The notes: a model not told the origin generated them from the letters alone. Shown: positions 24,860-37,803, counted from the first letter of the stretch. The stretch: 64,000 bases of DNA from Rhipicephalus microplus (GCF_043290135.1 NC_134710.1:137972155-138036154); one strand, 5' to 3'. Translations and numbers: made by a program.

Positions 24860-24902
24860 ACAGTGACTAACTACATCTGTAACTGATGTAGTTAGTCACT
24901 GT
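24860..24902. repeat. Perfect 18-bp hairpin, 7-nt loop
   Basis: ACAGTGACTAACTACATC (24860-24877) pairs exactly with GATGTAGTTAGTCACTGT (24885-24902). The stem is too short for a typical pre-miRNA. No element was identified around it. Confidence 0.85.
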
Positions 24903-25005
24903 ACTGATGTACGGCAACATGAAGCATTGGCCAACAAAAGTTTTGGGACGTTTCAAAGAGTGTTGCGGTGCGCGAGCTGCCACGTGTGGTGGTCCATCAC
25001 CCGTT

Positions 25006-25580
25006 CTAAATTGAGTGGTGCATAAAAAAAGGAGATGCGCAAGCAGATTTATTCATGTGCCTATCTGTAATTGCACTGCCGCTCTGGCGTTCAAGTTTAA
25101 ATCGTCGGTCGGTTGGCCTCTGCGCTGACCTTTGGTGCCACATTGTCTGCCATGGCGAATAGTACACTCCCAACAAGGGCGCTCTAAGGTGCTCGCTCGT
25201 AGATATTGCAGATACGCGCGCAAGTGCCTCGGCGTTTCTCGCTCCGCGCAGCTGCCAAAGGAGTTTCGCCGCTTCGGTCGACGCCGTCACAGTCTGACGC
25301 GGATCACCTGCGGCCCGATTCTCTGCGACCAGTCTCTTCAAGAAAGAGACCACGGAGGGCATCGCGCAGATCTGATTTCCGCTTATCGGTCGCGGGATTA
25401 CGCAAAACAGTCGAGCGAGCACGTCGAGGAACCGGCCCCGTTTGACACTGGCGCTGGCGAGCCAACTTGGCATCTCGAAGCGCACCACCTCTCTTACAGC
25501 GAGGCTGTTTACCTCTATAGCGATGGGTTGCGTGCACAGGCGACTGCCGCAAACTGAGCATGCTCTCGACAGAAATAACT
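25006..25580 (-). other. Long minus-strand open stretch, unknown
   Basis: The minus strand is open for about 190 codons, from a TAG near 25580 to the stop at 25006, with an internal Met at 25488. It includes CSVCGSRLCTQ, RFLDVLARLFCVIP and VVSFLKRLVAENRA. The peptide is Leu- and Ala-rich and third positions lean to G or C. Shorter frames overlap on both strands, as expected in GC-rich DNA, so coding status is doubtful. No family was recognised and no splice signals stand out. Confidence 0.25.
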
Positions 25581-25825
25581 AGCGGAGCTGGTTGAGGAGT
25601 TCGGTAACATAATTGGCCTTGGTGAGGTTAGAACTAGGGATGCATATTAAGTGCTTATTACTGGATACGCGCTTTGTTGCACAGGGCTCCCTGAGAAGCG
25701 AGAATATGGCGTGGTGTTTTCGACACACAAATTTATTGGAGGCAACGTTGGAGAGTTATACAGCATCCATGAAAGCGCACGCTCCCACGTCCAGTCGTGA
25801 TGGCGAATAAGTAGAACAGTTCTAC

Positions 25826-26018
25826 GGGAATATTGAATTATCAATGTGAAAGGTACGAACCCAGTACGCTATTGTCATGGGTGAATTCAGTGCTAAAGTA
25901 AGAAGAACATGGCAAAGAAGGAATCGAAACTACGGTATTGACTTTCTGAATGTCAATAAAAGGTGCTAGTGGATTTAGCAACGACGTAATCGATATCGCA
26001 TAATGGACACAATCTTTA
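25826..26018 (+). mobile_element. RTE-like LINE endonuclease fragment
   Basis: Around 25870-25960 the + strand can be read, with shifts, as AIVMGEFSAKV, then RNRNYGIDFLNVN. This corresponds to the MGDFNAKVG...GNRN motif of the apurinic-like endonuclease. IMDTIFKKK, in the same neighbourhood, resembles the next conserved block of the domain. It is disrupted by frameshifts and stops and is non-functional. Confidence 0.5.
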
Positions 26019-26030
26019 AAAAAAAAAAAA

Positions 26031-26696
26031 CGCCAGGCCTGCGCTGAATCCGCAGCACTGTCACACTCTTTTGGGTATAGCTGCTTCAAGCACACTTGCA
26101 GGGCACTCACTATACGCCATTAATCATTGTGTAGTAGACAGGCATTCGCTATACCATCCTTCGTCATTCTTCGTAGTAGCTTGGTACTTGCTGCACACTT
26201 GCAAGTAACTTATTGCAATTTGTGTGTGCGGTGCTAGGCGACGAATTATGCCAAAAGCTTTTGTGATTCCCCCCCCCCCCCCCGAGTGGGTATGCATCGC
26301 AGATAATAGGTGAACAAGATCAAGCTTTTGTAAAGAGTTAGGGCATTATATGACCCACTCGGTGTTTAATTCGCATTATCTGACACCTGGTTGTTCCTTT
26401 GCTGTTCTATGACACTTTATTACTCATATTAACGCGATTTTTTCTCGACATCAAGCCTGCCTAGGGTCAATTTGTAAGTGCGTTCCAAAGACCGGTGAGG
26501 TTCAGTGGTAGAACACTGGGCGGGGACACGGGGGACCTGGGTTTGAATCCTGTTGCGTCCTTGGTGTTTTTCATTTCCATTTTTTTTTTGTCATTTCGGG
26601 CGATAGTGGTTACGGACACCGGTGGCGGCGGCGGACAACTGCGGCGCGCGCGTGACCCGTGTTGGGATCTCATGACAGCTTTCGCTGTAAAAGCAT
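26031..26696 (+). repeat. Composite dispersed repeat, copy A
   Basis: It starts after an A-run with CGCCAGGCCTGCGC and GCAGCACTGTCAC, then CAAGCACACTTGCAGGGCAC. It continues with AGATCAAGCTTTTGTA, CTTTATTACTCATATTAA and CTCGACATCAAG, and ends in the tRNA-Gly-like unit. All these blocks recur in the same order at 59693-61112. The nature of the whole (one old transposon, or SINE plus host repeat) is unresolved. Confidence 0.75.
26492..26696 (+). mobile_element. tRNA-Gly-like SINE unit, copy A
   Basis: The head GGTTCAGTGGTAGAACACTG and the B box GGGTTTGAATCC (26539-26550) resemble a tRNA-Gly gene. A shared body follows: GGTTACGGACACCGGTGGCG, CGACAACTGCGGCGCG and ATGACAGCTTTCGCTGT. The same unit occurs at 60913-61112. 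It is distinct from the Ruka type in head and body. It sits at the downstream end of the composite repeat at 26031. Confidence 0.7.
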
Positions 26697-26698
26697 AT

Positions 26699-26737
<39 letters not shown>

Positions 26738-26795
26738 TTCAGTACTGCCTGTCTGATCTTCAGACTTTAGGCAGGGGTGGGTACAAGTGAACACA
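26697..26795 (-). repeat. (TTTA)n and attached retroposon end
   Basis: About 43 bp of (ATTT)n are followed by CAGTACTGCCTGTCTGATCT and TTAGGCAGGGGTGGGTAC. I recall this as the 3' end of a (TAAA)n-tailed arthropod retroelement in minus orientation. Related sequence lies at 45762-45850. Confidence 0.45.
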
Positions 26796-26865
26796 AAGGG
26801 CAATTATATATGGGGTATTCTGCAGAAATAACAAAATACTTTGGTTAACAATAATTTATTTGATT

Positions 26866-27081
26866 TGGCTAAGGTACTCGGCTGCTGACCCGCAGGTCGC
26901 GGGATCGATACCCGACTGCGGCGGCTGCATTTCCGATAGAGGCGGAAATGTTGTAGGCCCGTGTGCTTAGATTTGGGTGCACGTTAAAGAACCCCAAGTG
27001 GTCGAAATTTCCGGAGCCCTCCACTACGGCGTCTCTCATAATCATATGGTGGTTTTGGGACGTTAAACCCCACATATCAAT
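26866..27081 (+). mobile_element. 5'-truncated Ruka-type SINE with long target duplication
   Basis: It begins inside the tRNA head (TGGCTAAGGTACTCGG), lacking about the first 20 bases. It continues at near-consensus to CACATATCAATCAA. Direct repeats of up to 17 bp (core AATAATTTATTTGATT) lie at 26849-26865 and 27082-27098. Truncation with a perfect duplication points to incomplete reverse transcription during target-primed insertion, not later deletion. Confidence 0.92.
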
Positions 27082-27654
27082 CAATAATTTATTTGATTAA
27101 TCCTAACAGTTTTGGCTGGTGGACCAGCCTTCTTCGGAGAATCTAAGTGAAAAAAGCTGTAACGGAGAAACAAAGGATGAAATGATCCAGTATTTACCCA
27201 GGATGTAGCAGTAAATGATAAGTGATATAAGGAAAGAGTGATGAACGAGTGAAGAAATACAGGAAATGTAGGAATGTTTTCTAGAGATCATTATGCGTAT
27301 ACTTTGCTACCTTACACATGGGAAGGGTAATAAAGGAGTAAAAGAGAGACAGGAAGAAAGAACAAAAAGAGCAGTGACCAGGGGTTGGCAAGGGCGAAGA
27401 TAGCACTGAGCCTGAACAGAACAGGAACGAAAGTAATCGCTAAAAAATGACGAACCTACATGCAATCACAGAGGAACGATGAGCGGTTTATGGCAGTATC
27501 GGCTAGAGGAACGGAGACTGGTAGCTTAGAGTGAAAAGAGTTATGTAACGGCAGGGTGGAGGTCTAGCCAAGTGCATTTTATCAGCTTGTTTCCACTTTC
27601 TCTCTTTGCCTCCCTCTCTCTCGCTCTACGCCGGGACTGTTTAGCGGGTTGTGG

Positions 27655-27872
27655 TAATGCTGTAGCTCAAGGACGCAGGTAGGATTATACCAACCACGGC
27701 GACCACGTTTCCACGGGAGCGGGACGCACAAAGAACCCGTGTGGCGAAATTCGCAAAGAACCCGTCCGCTTATTATTACATTCAGGCGCACGTTAAAGAA
27801 CCAGAGGGGGCCAGCATTATTGTGGAGTACGCCAGTACGATGTGCTTCAATCATATGGGAGTTTCGGAAACC
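27655..27872 (+). mobile_element. Decayed Ruka-like SINE
   Basis: It retains CCACGGCGACCACGTTTCCA, ACCCGTGTGGC, GGCGCACGTTAAAGAACCAG and TTCAATCATATGGGAG in SINE order. The tRNA boxes are mutated beyond use. Confidence 0.55.
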
Positions 27873-28206
27873 AAAGCTTTATTATTGCCTTCCTCTGCGT
27901 CACGTGTGTCGGGCGCAGCTTCGCTGTATCGTATCGCTCGCTTCGACGACGGCAACCTGTCCGCTTTGCCAGGACGTGCCAAGTGTTCGGCTCCTCCAGC
28001 GTGTCTGCGCGACGGTGGGTTCCTGGCTTCCGGGCCACCACCGTTTTCGCGCCCGATGCAGTGGCACGGCTGGAAGTTGGAGATGCGGGTCAGTTACAAG
28101 TAGCGAAGCCTAAATAAGTGATTTTTGAAAGGGAAAAGGAAGAAATAAGCGCAGCTTCGTTACTGCCCCTTTCTCTCAATGGAGGGCACCTCCACAGTTC
28201 TGCGCA

Positions 28207-28420
28207 GGGGTTGGGGGTAAGGAAGGATTAAAGAAAGGATAGGGAGGAATTAAAGGCATAGAGATGGAGAGAGGCGCAGGGACAGCCACACACGGAATTA
28301 AGGAGAAGATAGGAAAGATGGACATGGTCGCGGGAGTCCGAGGACGGAGCACCACTCGGCGACACCTCTTGTCGGCGGCAGGAGATGGCGTAGGGCGAGC
28401 CAGTCGGCCAGAGCTGAGCG
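28207..28420 (+). repeat. Unclassified interspersed repeat, copy 2
   Basis: GATAGGAAAGATGGACATGG, GTCCGAGGACGGAGCACCAC, GATGGCGTAGGGCGAGC and CAGTCGGCCAGAGCTG parallel copy 1. Just upstream, TTACTGCCCCTTTCTCTCAA and GGAGGGCACCTCCAC probably belong to the same repeat. Confidence 0.65.
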
Positions 28421-29809
<1,389 letters not shown>

Positions 29810-30603
29810 GCCCTGTAAGACTGGCGGCGAAGTGTAGTGAAGTTGTTAGCGGGTGCGTGAAAGAAGCGCTCTCCTTAAGCTCTTATAGGACCTGAAATTT
29901 ATGCGAGGAAGCAAAGTCGGAATTAATCTTCTATCGTCTATGTAGGTGACGGTGAGTGAAGTTGTCTCGAGCTCACTTAAGATTTACGACAACACTGCGG
30001 TATACGAGCGATGCTCTGCGTCTTGTCCTGTCGTCTTTTTTGTCTTATGCGCCCGTTTTTTGAGCTGCTTCGCGCCGTGTCACATCATTGTGCAATACGA
30101 AGCGCTTTGCCTTTTGTTCTTCCCGACGACTTACCTTGTTCGAGATATCTTTTTTTTTTGTCTTCAGCGGAGTTGGTCGTGGGAGAGGCTGCGATTATAG
30201 ATGTCGGCTTACTTTCGGAACCGTGCATGTATAATATTGACCGACTGCGGTAACAAATGACTGGCATTGTTCGCTCCGTACAGTACTTTAAGATTTTTTA
30301 TTGCAATGTTAGACATATATGAGTCACGAGTAGTCTTTTCGTATGCTTTAATTTATTTACATTTATACCGTAATTACTACGCTACAATTATGGACTACAA
30401 CTAAAATACTTTCCTCGCCTCCTTAGTAAGGTGTCTGTTGTGTTTAAGAAACAAAACTCATTGATTCCGCTTCTAAAGTTTGGACAGATGACCTCGAAAT
30501 ACGATACGGCTATTGAACTACAACGACAGTATTTTGGCTTGGGTATCGTCATGTTGAAGCATATATTACGTCGACAAAATAGGCGACTCACCAGCCCAAT
30601 TTT

Positions 30604-30838
30604 GATTGATATGTGTGGTTTAAGTCCCAAAACCACCATATGATTATGAGAGACGCCGTAGTGGAGGGCTCAGGAAATTTCGACCACCTGGAGTTCTTTA
30701 ACGTGCACCCAAATCTGAGCACACGGGCCTACAGCATTTTCGTCTCCATCGAAAATGTAGCCGCCGCAGCCGGGATTCGATCGCGTGCCCTGCGTGTGAG
30801 CAGCTCAGTACCTTAGCCACTAGGCCATCGTGGTGGGG
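30604..30838 (-). mobile_element. Ruka-type SINE, minus strand
   Basis: It is the reverse complement of the full SINE: the GATTGATATG tail side, CCAAAACCACCATATGATTA, CACCCAAATCTGAGCACACG, and the head near CCTTAGCCACTAGGCCATCG. An imperfect 15-bp duplication (CACCAGCCCAATTTT / CACCAGCCTATTTTT) at 30589-30603 and 30839-30853 supports an older insertion. Confidence 0.9.
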
Positions 30839-30853
30839 CACCAGCCTATTTTT

Positions 30854-32427
30854 ACTGGTGTAATCTAACCACAGGCTTTACTTATGAACGTGCAAAATAA
30901 GTTCCGTCTATACGGATGTTCTCAGTGGGAATCAAATCTTCGACAGCTTTTTATTTATTCTCTGGGTGTTCATCCCGTTCTGCTTAATAATTTCCGTAAC
31001 GCACCCTCGACGGCTTTCTTTTTCAACATTGGCATCCTTTGTTTTGCGACCAGCCGAAAACGCATGACAATGACAGCTCCAATTTTCTTCGACGCCGTTC
31101 TAATGTTCCCAGTGGGTTTATTGTTTCTGTTTCTCGACTGGCCCGCATCCTTCCCACAATTTGTCAAGCGTCGTCGCGTATAGCTCCGTTTTCCACGTTT
31201 CCCAGTATACGCGCGTCCGAGTGCGGCGGCGGTTCTTCCCGCGAAGGTCACTGAACTTTATGGCAGCATCGATCGGGCTGCTCGAATGCTGTGCCGGCCA
31301 TCCTTGTCTGCCAGGGGGTGAGTGAACTCTCGGTTCCTCCCTCCCACCGTATAGCCTTGGGGGCTCCCGTTTAGTTCGTAATTTTTGTTTTCTCTCCGGC
31401 GCCGCTTATCCGGGAGTGAAATCACGCTCGCGCGCTGCCGTTGTGTCCGGTCGTGCATGTAATCTTGCGGCCTTCGAGGAACGGCCACAAGACACGCTGC
31501 TCCTTCTGCTAGTGATGGGCGCTATCTGCATGCAGGCGTTACACTGCTGCGAGCGCGGCTTGTATAGGGGTCGCCTCGGGACGTTCTCGCAGTACCAGCT
31601 GATCAAAAGAAACAAAGGAAGCAGGGGATACTACTGGAAAGATACTCTAGGTGCTTGCAAACAGAACGATACTTTATGTATTATAATACTTGTCGGCAAT
31701 ACGCATTGCGGTATGGGCGTCGAAAGACTCCGGTACGCTTATGGTCGATCTCCACGCTACGTCCGCTTTGTGGGCTGCGTGCGTTGTTGCACTGTGTATC
31801 TTATTCAAACACCAAACTTTTGATTGTTTCTGAATCGTCTCTAATGCATATACATCTGTCCCAAATCAGTACACACGGAAATAGATAACTGTTTTCGAAT
31901 TTATGTAGCATATCTGGTACGGTGCACGTTTAGGGTCTGTCCAGTGATTACTGCTGGCTTTTTTTTTGTTGGCGTTGCATTTTATAAATTCCTTTGTTTG
32001 TCTCAAGGGCTTCATATAGATGGACATTTACCGGCTTTATATAAATTGACATTTTATGCCTAAATATTTTTGGAAGTCGTTTCGTTATTTGGAGCGGTGT
32101 GCCCGTGACGCAATGAGTGTACAATAATCTTGCGTGGTCTACGAATGACAGTGGCATCCTCTTGGGTCGAATGCACCTTATGACTTCAGAGGAGCGGATG
32201 TAGACAGATCCATGATTTGCCATGCTCTAGTATAAGACATATAGCTAAAGATAAGAAATCATGAAGGGCTCCTTACGTGAGTTTAGGCATATCGTAGCTG
32301 CGTGGATTCAGAACGGGTTAGGCAGATTACTCCAGAAGCGACCTTAGTGAGCAAAAAAAAAAAAAAGATTACACTGACAACGTGTGATTGTATCGTTTCG
32401 GCTATTGTCACAAGTGACAGACCTTTC
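30854..32427. other. Intronic stretch, nothing recognised
   Basis: Short frames on both strands without family resemblance. No SINE core motifs are present. Confidence 0.4.
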
Positions 32428-32496
32428 GGATGGATAGACGGAAAGGGCGGACGGATGGATGGACAGACAGGCGGATGGACCAATGGATGGATTGAC
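32428..32496. repeat. (GGAT)n/(GGAC)n degenerate tetranucleotide tract
   Basis: Repeats of GGATGGA, GGACGGA and GACAGACAGG occur in a 70-bp stretch. They are open in several frames by composition only. Confidence 0.85.
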
Positions 32497-32589
32497 GAAC
32501 TTGCGCTCCATATTTGGGAGCATTAATTGTTGTGAAGATAACATAATTGCTATGTATCTTACGTTTCACATGGGTGTAGTTCACGATAG

Positions 32590-33420
32590 TTATAGCGTGA
32601 GAGCAGAACGACGACACAGAGACAAGAAGGACACGAAGGAGACGAGCGCTAACTTCCAACTGAGTTTATTCCGCAGAATGCGAAAATATATAAAGGAGAC
32701 AGTACGCCACGTGAGAAAAACCACGTGGCACAAAGAGCAATACTTGAGTAAGGGAAACACACAAAAGCACAGAGAAATGCAAAGAAAAGTCTATAAAGTT
32801 TATAAGGAAACGAAGCAGAAAAGTAAAGGTAATATAACTACTTGCGCGCACCGAAACCTTCGAGGAACCTTAGTTCCTTCTCGGACAGAGACACGGAGGG
32901 CTTGCTAATGCATGACACCTGTTCGCGTGCCATCTGCGCGGTCGCGACGATGAATCCAGTGCGCTCACCCCTTTGCTTGTACAGCGTCACTGTGTCCTTG
33001 AAAAGGGGCACACAGTTGCACTCAGTGCAGTGTTGAGCAAGAAAACCACCTTTCCCGTTTCTAACATTGTTAGCGTGTTCTCTCAGTCGATTGTTCAGAC
33101 ACCTTCCGGTCGTTCCGACATAACAAGCACAGCAGGAAAGGGGGGTCTTATAGACAACTGCCCGGGAGCATGCCACATACTTGTTTCTATGCTGAACTCT
33201 TCATTAAGTTGATGACTGCGTTTTCAGGGGGTTTGTAGATTTGATGAGGCCGATTAATTTGAACGGTGCAGAGAACAGGACACGAACTCCCACTCGTTTC
33301 CGATTTTCTTCGAGTGGGAGTTCGAACTCCCACTCGTTTCCGATTTTCTTCGAGTGGGAGTTCGTGTCTAAAAGGCATCAGACGATACCCCGAACGGCCG
33401 ACTCTATCCGCAGCACCCAC
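32590..33420 (-). mobile_element. Penelope-like element, 3' part with GIY-YIG domain (broken)
   Basis: The minus-strand frame 33176-32838 encodes VVYKTPLSCCACYVGTTGRC, then LNNRLREHANN and later HCTECNC. This is the GIY-YIG endonuclease that lies after the reverse transcriptase in Penelope-like elements and cuts target DNA. The frame breaks near 33190, where an upstream frame (IYKPPENAVINLM) ends at a stop. Further upstream an 88-bp palindromic repeat (33280-33367) interrupts it. The terminal UTR includes an AGCGCTAACTTCCAACTGAG region around 32645, with matching tails at 41607-41655 and 48150-48215. The copy is 5'-truncated and frameshifted. Confidence 0.8.
33280..33367. repeat. Tandem pair of 40-bp palindromic units
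   Basis: Two identical 40-bp units (33284-33323 and 33324-33363) each form a 13-bp stem GAACTCCCACTCG / CGAGTGGGAGTTC with a 14-nt loop. The outer bases extend the overall palindrome to 88 bp. It lies inside the Penelope-like element. A fragment GTGGGAGTTCGTG recurs at 47800. Confidence 0.9.
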
Positions 33421-35845
33421 CAGTATAGCTCAAGATTCAGCGTTCATGCTTGTGTGATTGTCAATTAAAAAAGCAAGTATTGCGCATATCTGAGGCACCA
33501 TAACAACACGTCAATATTCTGTATGTGTGTGTTTTACAAGAAAACGCATACATAAGTAATTCTAAGGACCGTAGCGTTTATCACGCTGTGCTGACCATGC
33601 AACCGTTGCACGAAAAGGCTAAGGTTTTCAACGCTTTGCTAAGACGACACGGTGGTGACACCTACCCATCGCCTCACATTCTACTGCTTATCACCTCCGA
33701 GACGGGCGCGCACGCTGCGCGCCTTGTTTTTCAAGATAACTGCCAGATAGCGCTCATGTTCATGTGTGACGTGACTTGATGCGCTAGTTCGCCTCCGCTG
33801 CACGCTCGAGGCACTCTAACGCAGCGCCTCCAGAATACCATTCACCAATTTCCTTGTGCAGAACATGAAATAAACGTTTTGTGCACTCTCTTCAGACGCA
33901 AGAGTATCGTCTTTCGACGACGTTTGCAGTATAGTAAGCAGATATGGGGCCGATTTTTCTTCTTAATTTTCTCCTTCGTCTTCGTCGTTTCCAAGATTTG
34001 CATAGTGAGCACCGTTACCTTAGCTTATGGCATTAGTATGAAACAATGGACTTTTTTTCTTTTGTTTGAGTGCGTAGAGAAAACAAGGAGTGATACGCAT
34101 ACAAAAATATTTGCAGCAGTGGTTGAAGTGATGTACCATTCAGTGCGAACTCTGCAGCTTGATTGTACGTACATGTTCAGTGCACATTGATTGATTGACT
34201 GATTGATTGAAATAACTTTATTGTCCTTCACTGCACGGGGCGAGAAATAACCTGACCTGCTCGAAACGACGTCATTTTTTATCTTTCATTTTTTATCTTT
34301 CATTTTTTTGAGTTGCTGTACGTATTCGCGTCTCCGTTCGCAGTTGTGCACTTGCATTATACGTGACGTAACCAGATCGGAAATGACTAGTACAGTTCTA
34401 CAGGGTCCGTAGTGTGCGCGTCGATCATAGTGGGGAACACGTGACCTTTTCGCGGCCTAAGATCATCCGGCGTGGTGTCCCACTAAAACGACGTGTCGTC
34501 ATTGTGGAGGAAGCATACGTGTGGTGTGACAGTAATGTCCATTGCATGGGTCATTGTTTTTGTCGCATGTACTTCCGCTGCCACTGTGGGGTATCTATAG
34601 AGTGGGCCGATCGCAGTATATCCGAATTTAATGTTGACCTTATACATATACCTACGTAATATGGTTCGCTTCGGTTCTCATTTCATCGGATTATGCCAAC
34701 GCATGCTATACCGAGTGCAAGAATGCATTTATGCTCATTTCTCAGGGATCTAAAATTTGTAATGGAGAGGCATATGTGACGCTGTTATTCATCGACCACA
34801 GGAAAGATGGATTTATTTGTCTGAGTGACGTGCTTGTGACTTTGTGTTTATAGTGCTCCTTATACATGTTGTAGTACATTTTCAATCAATCGTATTTTCT
34901 AGGTGCCCAAGGCAAACGAAACTCTGCGCAAATGCATAATTTAAAATCATTTGTTCTTGCACCTGTAGCGAGCTTTATTTCGTCGGAAGTGATCAGCTTG
35001 CGATGTCACAAAGCTGTTTGGAGCTCAGAACCTCCGCTTTAGGTTTCAGTGACAAATCCCGTGCTTGTAGTTCGTGTATTTGTAGGCAGTATGTTCCAAT
35101 TGCGAGCCTTTCTTTGAAAGCAAAATATTTAGGAAACACTCTGAAACGTGTTCGTGCCTCACGGGTCGTGCTCCTTATTTACGGGCGCATTGACCTTTAG
35201 GGGATAAGGAAGTGTTTAATGCTGACGGAAAAGCTTCGCGTGCTCTTTGTCGCGCAGCTGGCGCGAGTAACGTGTGACTGTGCCTTATCTCCGTCGTCGG
35301 TGACGTGCCGCGTATCCAGCCGCGTGTGTTGTGGCGACGACGACCACGCACCGTATATACCGGGGCTTTTCGCCCATGTAGAGCGGCGGCCGTGCTCGTC
35401 AGCCATGCGTGTGACATTAGCCGCTAATTTCCTCTCGCGGCCTATGTAGCCAGTTGATCTCGGGCACCGTTCCCGCACAGCTCAGCCGGCCGTTCAACCC
35501 CGCGGTTGCTTGCGGTTACCCCGCTACTCACCGCCTCGCGCGCTGAGGGGCCTTTGTGTATGCCCCTTTCAGGTCACGCGTGGTTTAATTGACATGCGTG
35601 TTTGCCGGGTGCGTTGGCAGTGTACAAATGTATCGACGGTCTGCACTATTTATATGCATATTACGTGGTCTATTGAGAAGCATATATATAGTTTAAGAAG
35701 GCTCAATATACTTTTCTGTTTCTTTACTTTTGACGTGTCTGAAAAACCAATAGCCTACTTCATAGCGTGATTCGTGTCCATTTACTAACGCTCGCCGATT
35801 CCGGTTCGTGGTGGGGGACGCCAGCAGCCATGATTCAAATGATGA
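33421..35845. other. Intronic stretch with one (GATT)n tract
   Basis: A (GATT)n run at 34188-34210 may be the tail of a lost minus-strand SINE, but no body follows. Otherwise nothing is recognised. Confidence 0.4.
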
Positions 35846-36095
35846 ACACACACACACACGCACACAGACACACACACGCACACAGACACAGACACGCACA
35901 CACGCACGCGCACGCACACACACACGCGCACACACACGCGCACACGCACACACGCACGCACACGCACACACGCGCACGCACACACGCACGCACACGCGCA
36001 CACGCACGCACACACGCACACGCACACGCACACACGCACACGCACGCACACATACGCACACACACACACGCGCGCGCGCGCGCGCGCGCGCGCGT
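35846..36095. repeat. 250-bp alternating CA/CG tract
   Basis: Almost pure alternating pyrimidine-purine (CACA, CGCA, CACG) ends in a perfect (CG)n of about 26 bp (36069-36095). Long His-Thr and Cys-Val frames on both strands arise only from this. Confidence 0.97.
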
Positions 36096-37791
36096 GAAAT
36101 AGAAAATTGAGGAGGGGCGGTTTATGAAGGTGAGTGGCATATGTTGTCGGCGGCAGCAACCATATATGTGTAATTGTTAAGGCACACTTGTTGATTTACA
36201 ATTGTGGTTATTAAACCCTATCTTGATGAATTGACGAGTTGACGTCACTTTGCGATCTGTGACGTCATAATTAATTCATATGCTGATGTCATTCGTGTTG
36301 GCGTTGCCGACACTCAGTTTTCGTGTTTCATGAGACATTTAAGGCTTTTGACTTAATATTTATTTAATTCTCGAAACGTGCATATTGCTGAGCTAGTACA
36401 TTTTTTATGAAGTAGCAAGCACTAGGAGACCTGATAAGTTCCAATTGTTGATACAATTTGTATTCGCCTCCCATTCCTTGGCCATTGCTTGTCCTCCCGT
36501 CATTTCTGGCGCTGTTTGCTTCTCTAAGTTATGTAATTTCGCAAAAACTAAACGTTGGCGGTCACGTAATTGCAAAACTTAGGTAACCCAGTGCTCGGAG
36601 CGTCACGTTTTACTATAGAAACTGCGTCTTGCACCAGTTTCGAAAAAATAACACTCAAAATATGCAAACCATTGTTGTCGTTCGAGGAAAAACGAAAAAG
36701 AAACGGAGCCGTCAGTGACTAAGGCATCAGCTATAGATGCGTCATCGCTGCCGAAAGGAGAACAAAGGGAAAAAAAAAACGACGTCAGGGCGTTCTATAG
36801 CTGTGGTTGTAACGGGAGCTCTTATCTATACACGTCGAAGGAGGCCTTGTGTAACCGCTATATGGGCAAAGTGACCGCTCTCTAAAAGGGGCCTCTGGCG
36901 TTCTCGTAATAACTTCTCGCAATAGTGACCGCAACTTCACTTCCAAGTACGCCAGCTTATTGAACAGGATTTCACCGGATGTGCATGTTTTCCATCGACT
37001 CTTATCTCGACGTAATCGCTGCACTTTCACTCGCTGGGCAGACCCCCGCTCGCTCTGAAGAGCCCGGTTTGTTTCAGAGCAACGCGAGTATTTTGTATTC
37101 AGCGGCAGTCTCCGCCTCGTCAGTAGGCTTCCCTGTTCGGTCTTGCCGAGTGGGCCCCGCGCGCATACCAATTGTTTTCGGGCTGTGCTGCCTCGCCTTC
37201 CAAGTATTGGCCTCGGGGACATACCGTGGCGGCACCTATGCGATGACGTCATTCATAGGATGCCGGGTTTACTTTGTCTGCTAGAACACCGCATTTCCTG
37301 CGCTTTTGCATTGGACACCGTGCATGTTTCCTTTTGTTTTGAAGCTCAGCGCTTAAAGAAGCGGTAAGACCTGATAATACGCGCAAGCAAACTACCAATC
37401 GGTTCCCCCCCCCCGTGACAGTCTTGTGACTAATTTTCATCGTCAAATCCTGACTAAGACCCGGTACAGCCATGGGGGACGATGCAAGTGGTGTCGCGAA
37501 AGCAAAGATGCCGTATCCTATCCAACTGCGCATCCTATATCTGTGACGTCAAAACGATCGCAACGCTGACCTCTCTAGTGGAGGCCCCAGCGGCCAATTA
37601 CAGGGCACGGAACCGCCACGCTGCGCGTGCGTTTGAGTCACAAGGGGGCGTCTCTTCCGTATTCGCGAAAGCTTGGTGTGATCGTGTGCCGTGACTCCCC
37701 AGTGGGTGTATCTCTGAGCGCTTAGTTTCGGTGTGATATGACGTCACCGTATGTCATTGTTTTGCCCTGCTCGTGCTGTCTTCCGAAGTCG
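36096..37791. other. Intronic stretch, nothing recognised
   Basis: A 155-codon minus-strand frame (36785-37252) overlaps a 101-codon plus frame. Neither shows domains, and the region is treated as non-coding. Confidence 0.4.
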
Positions 37792-37803
37792 ACGTCGCAA
37801 GTG

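Noticed and set aside
35693..36159. Six frames of 100-124 codons
   Set aside because: They are translations of the CA/CG repeat (His-Thr or Cys-Val repeats).
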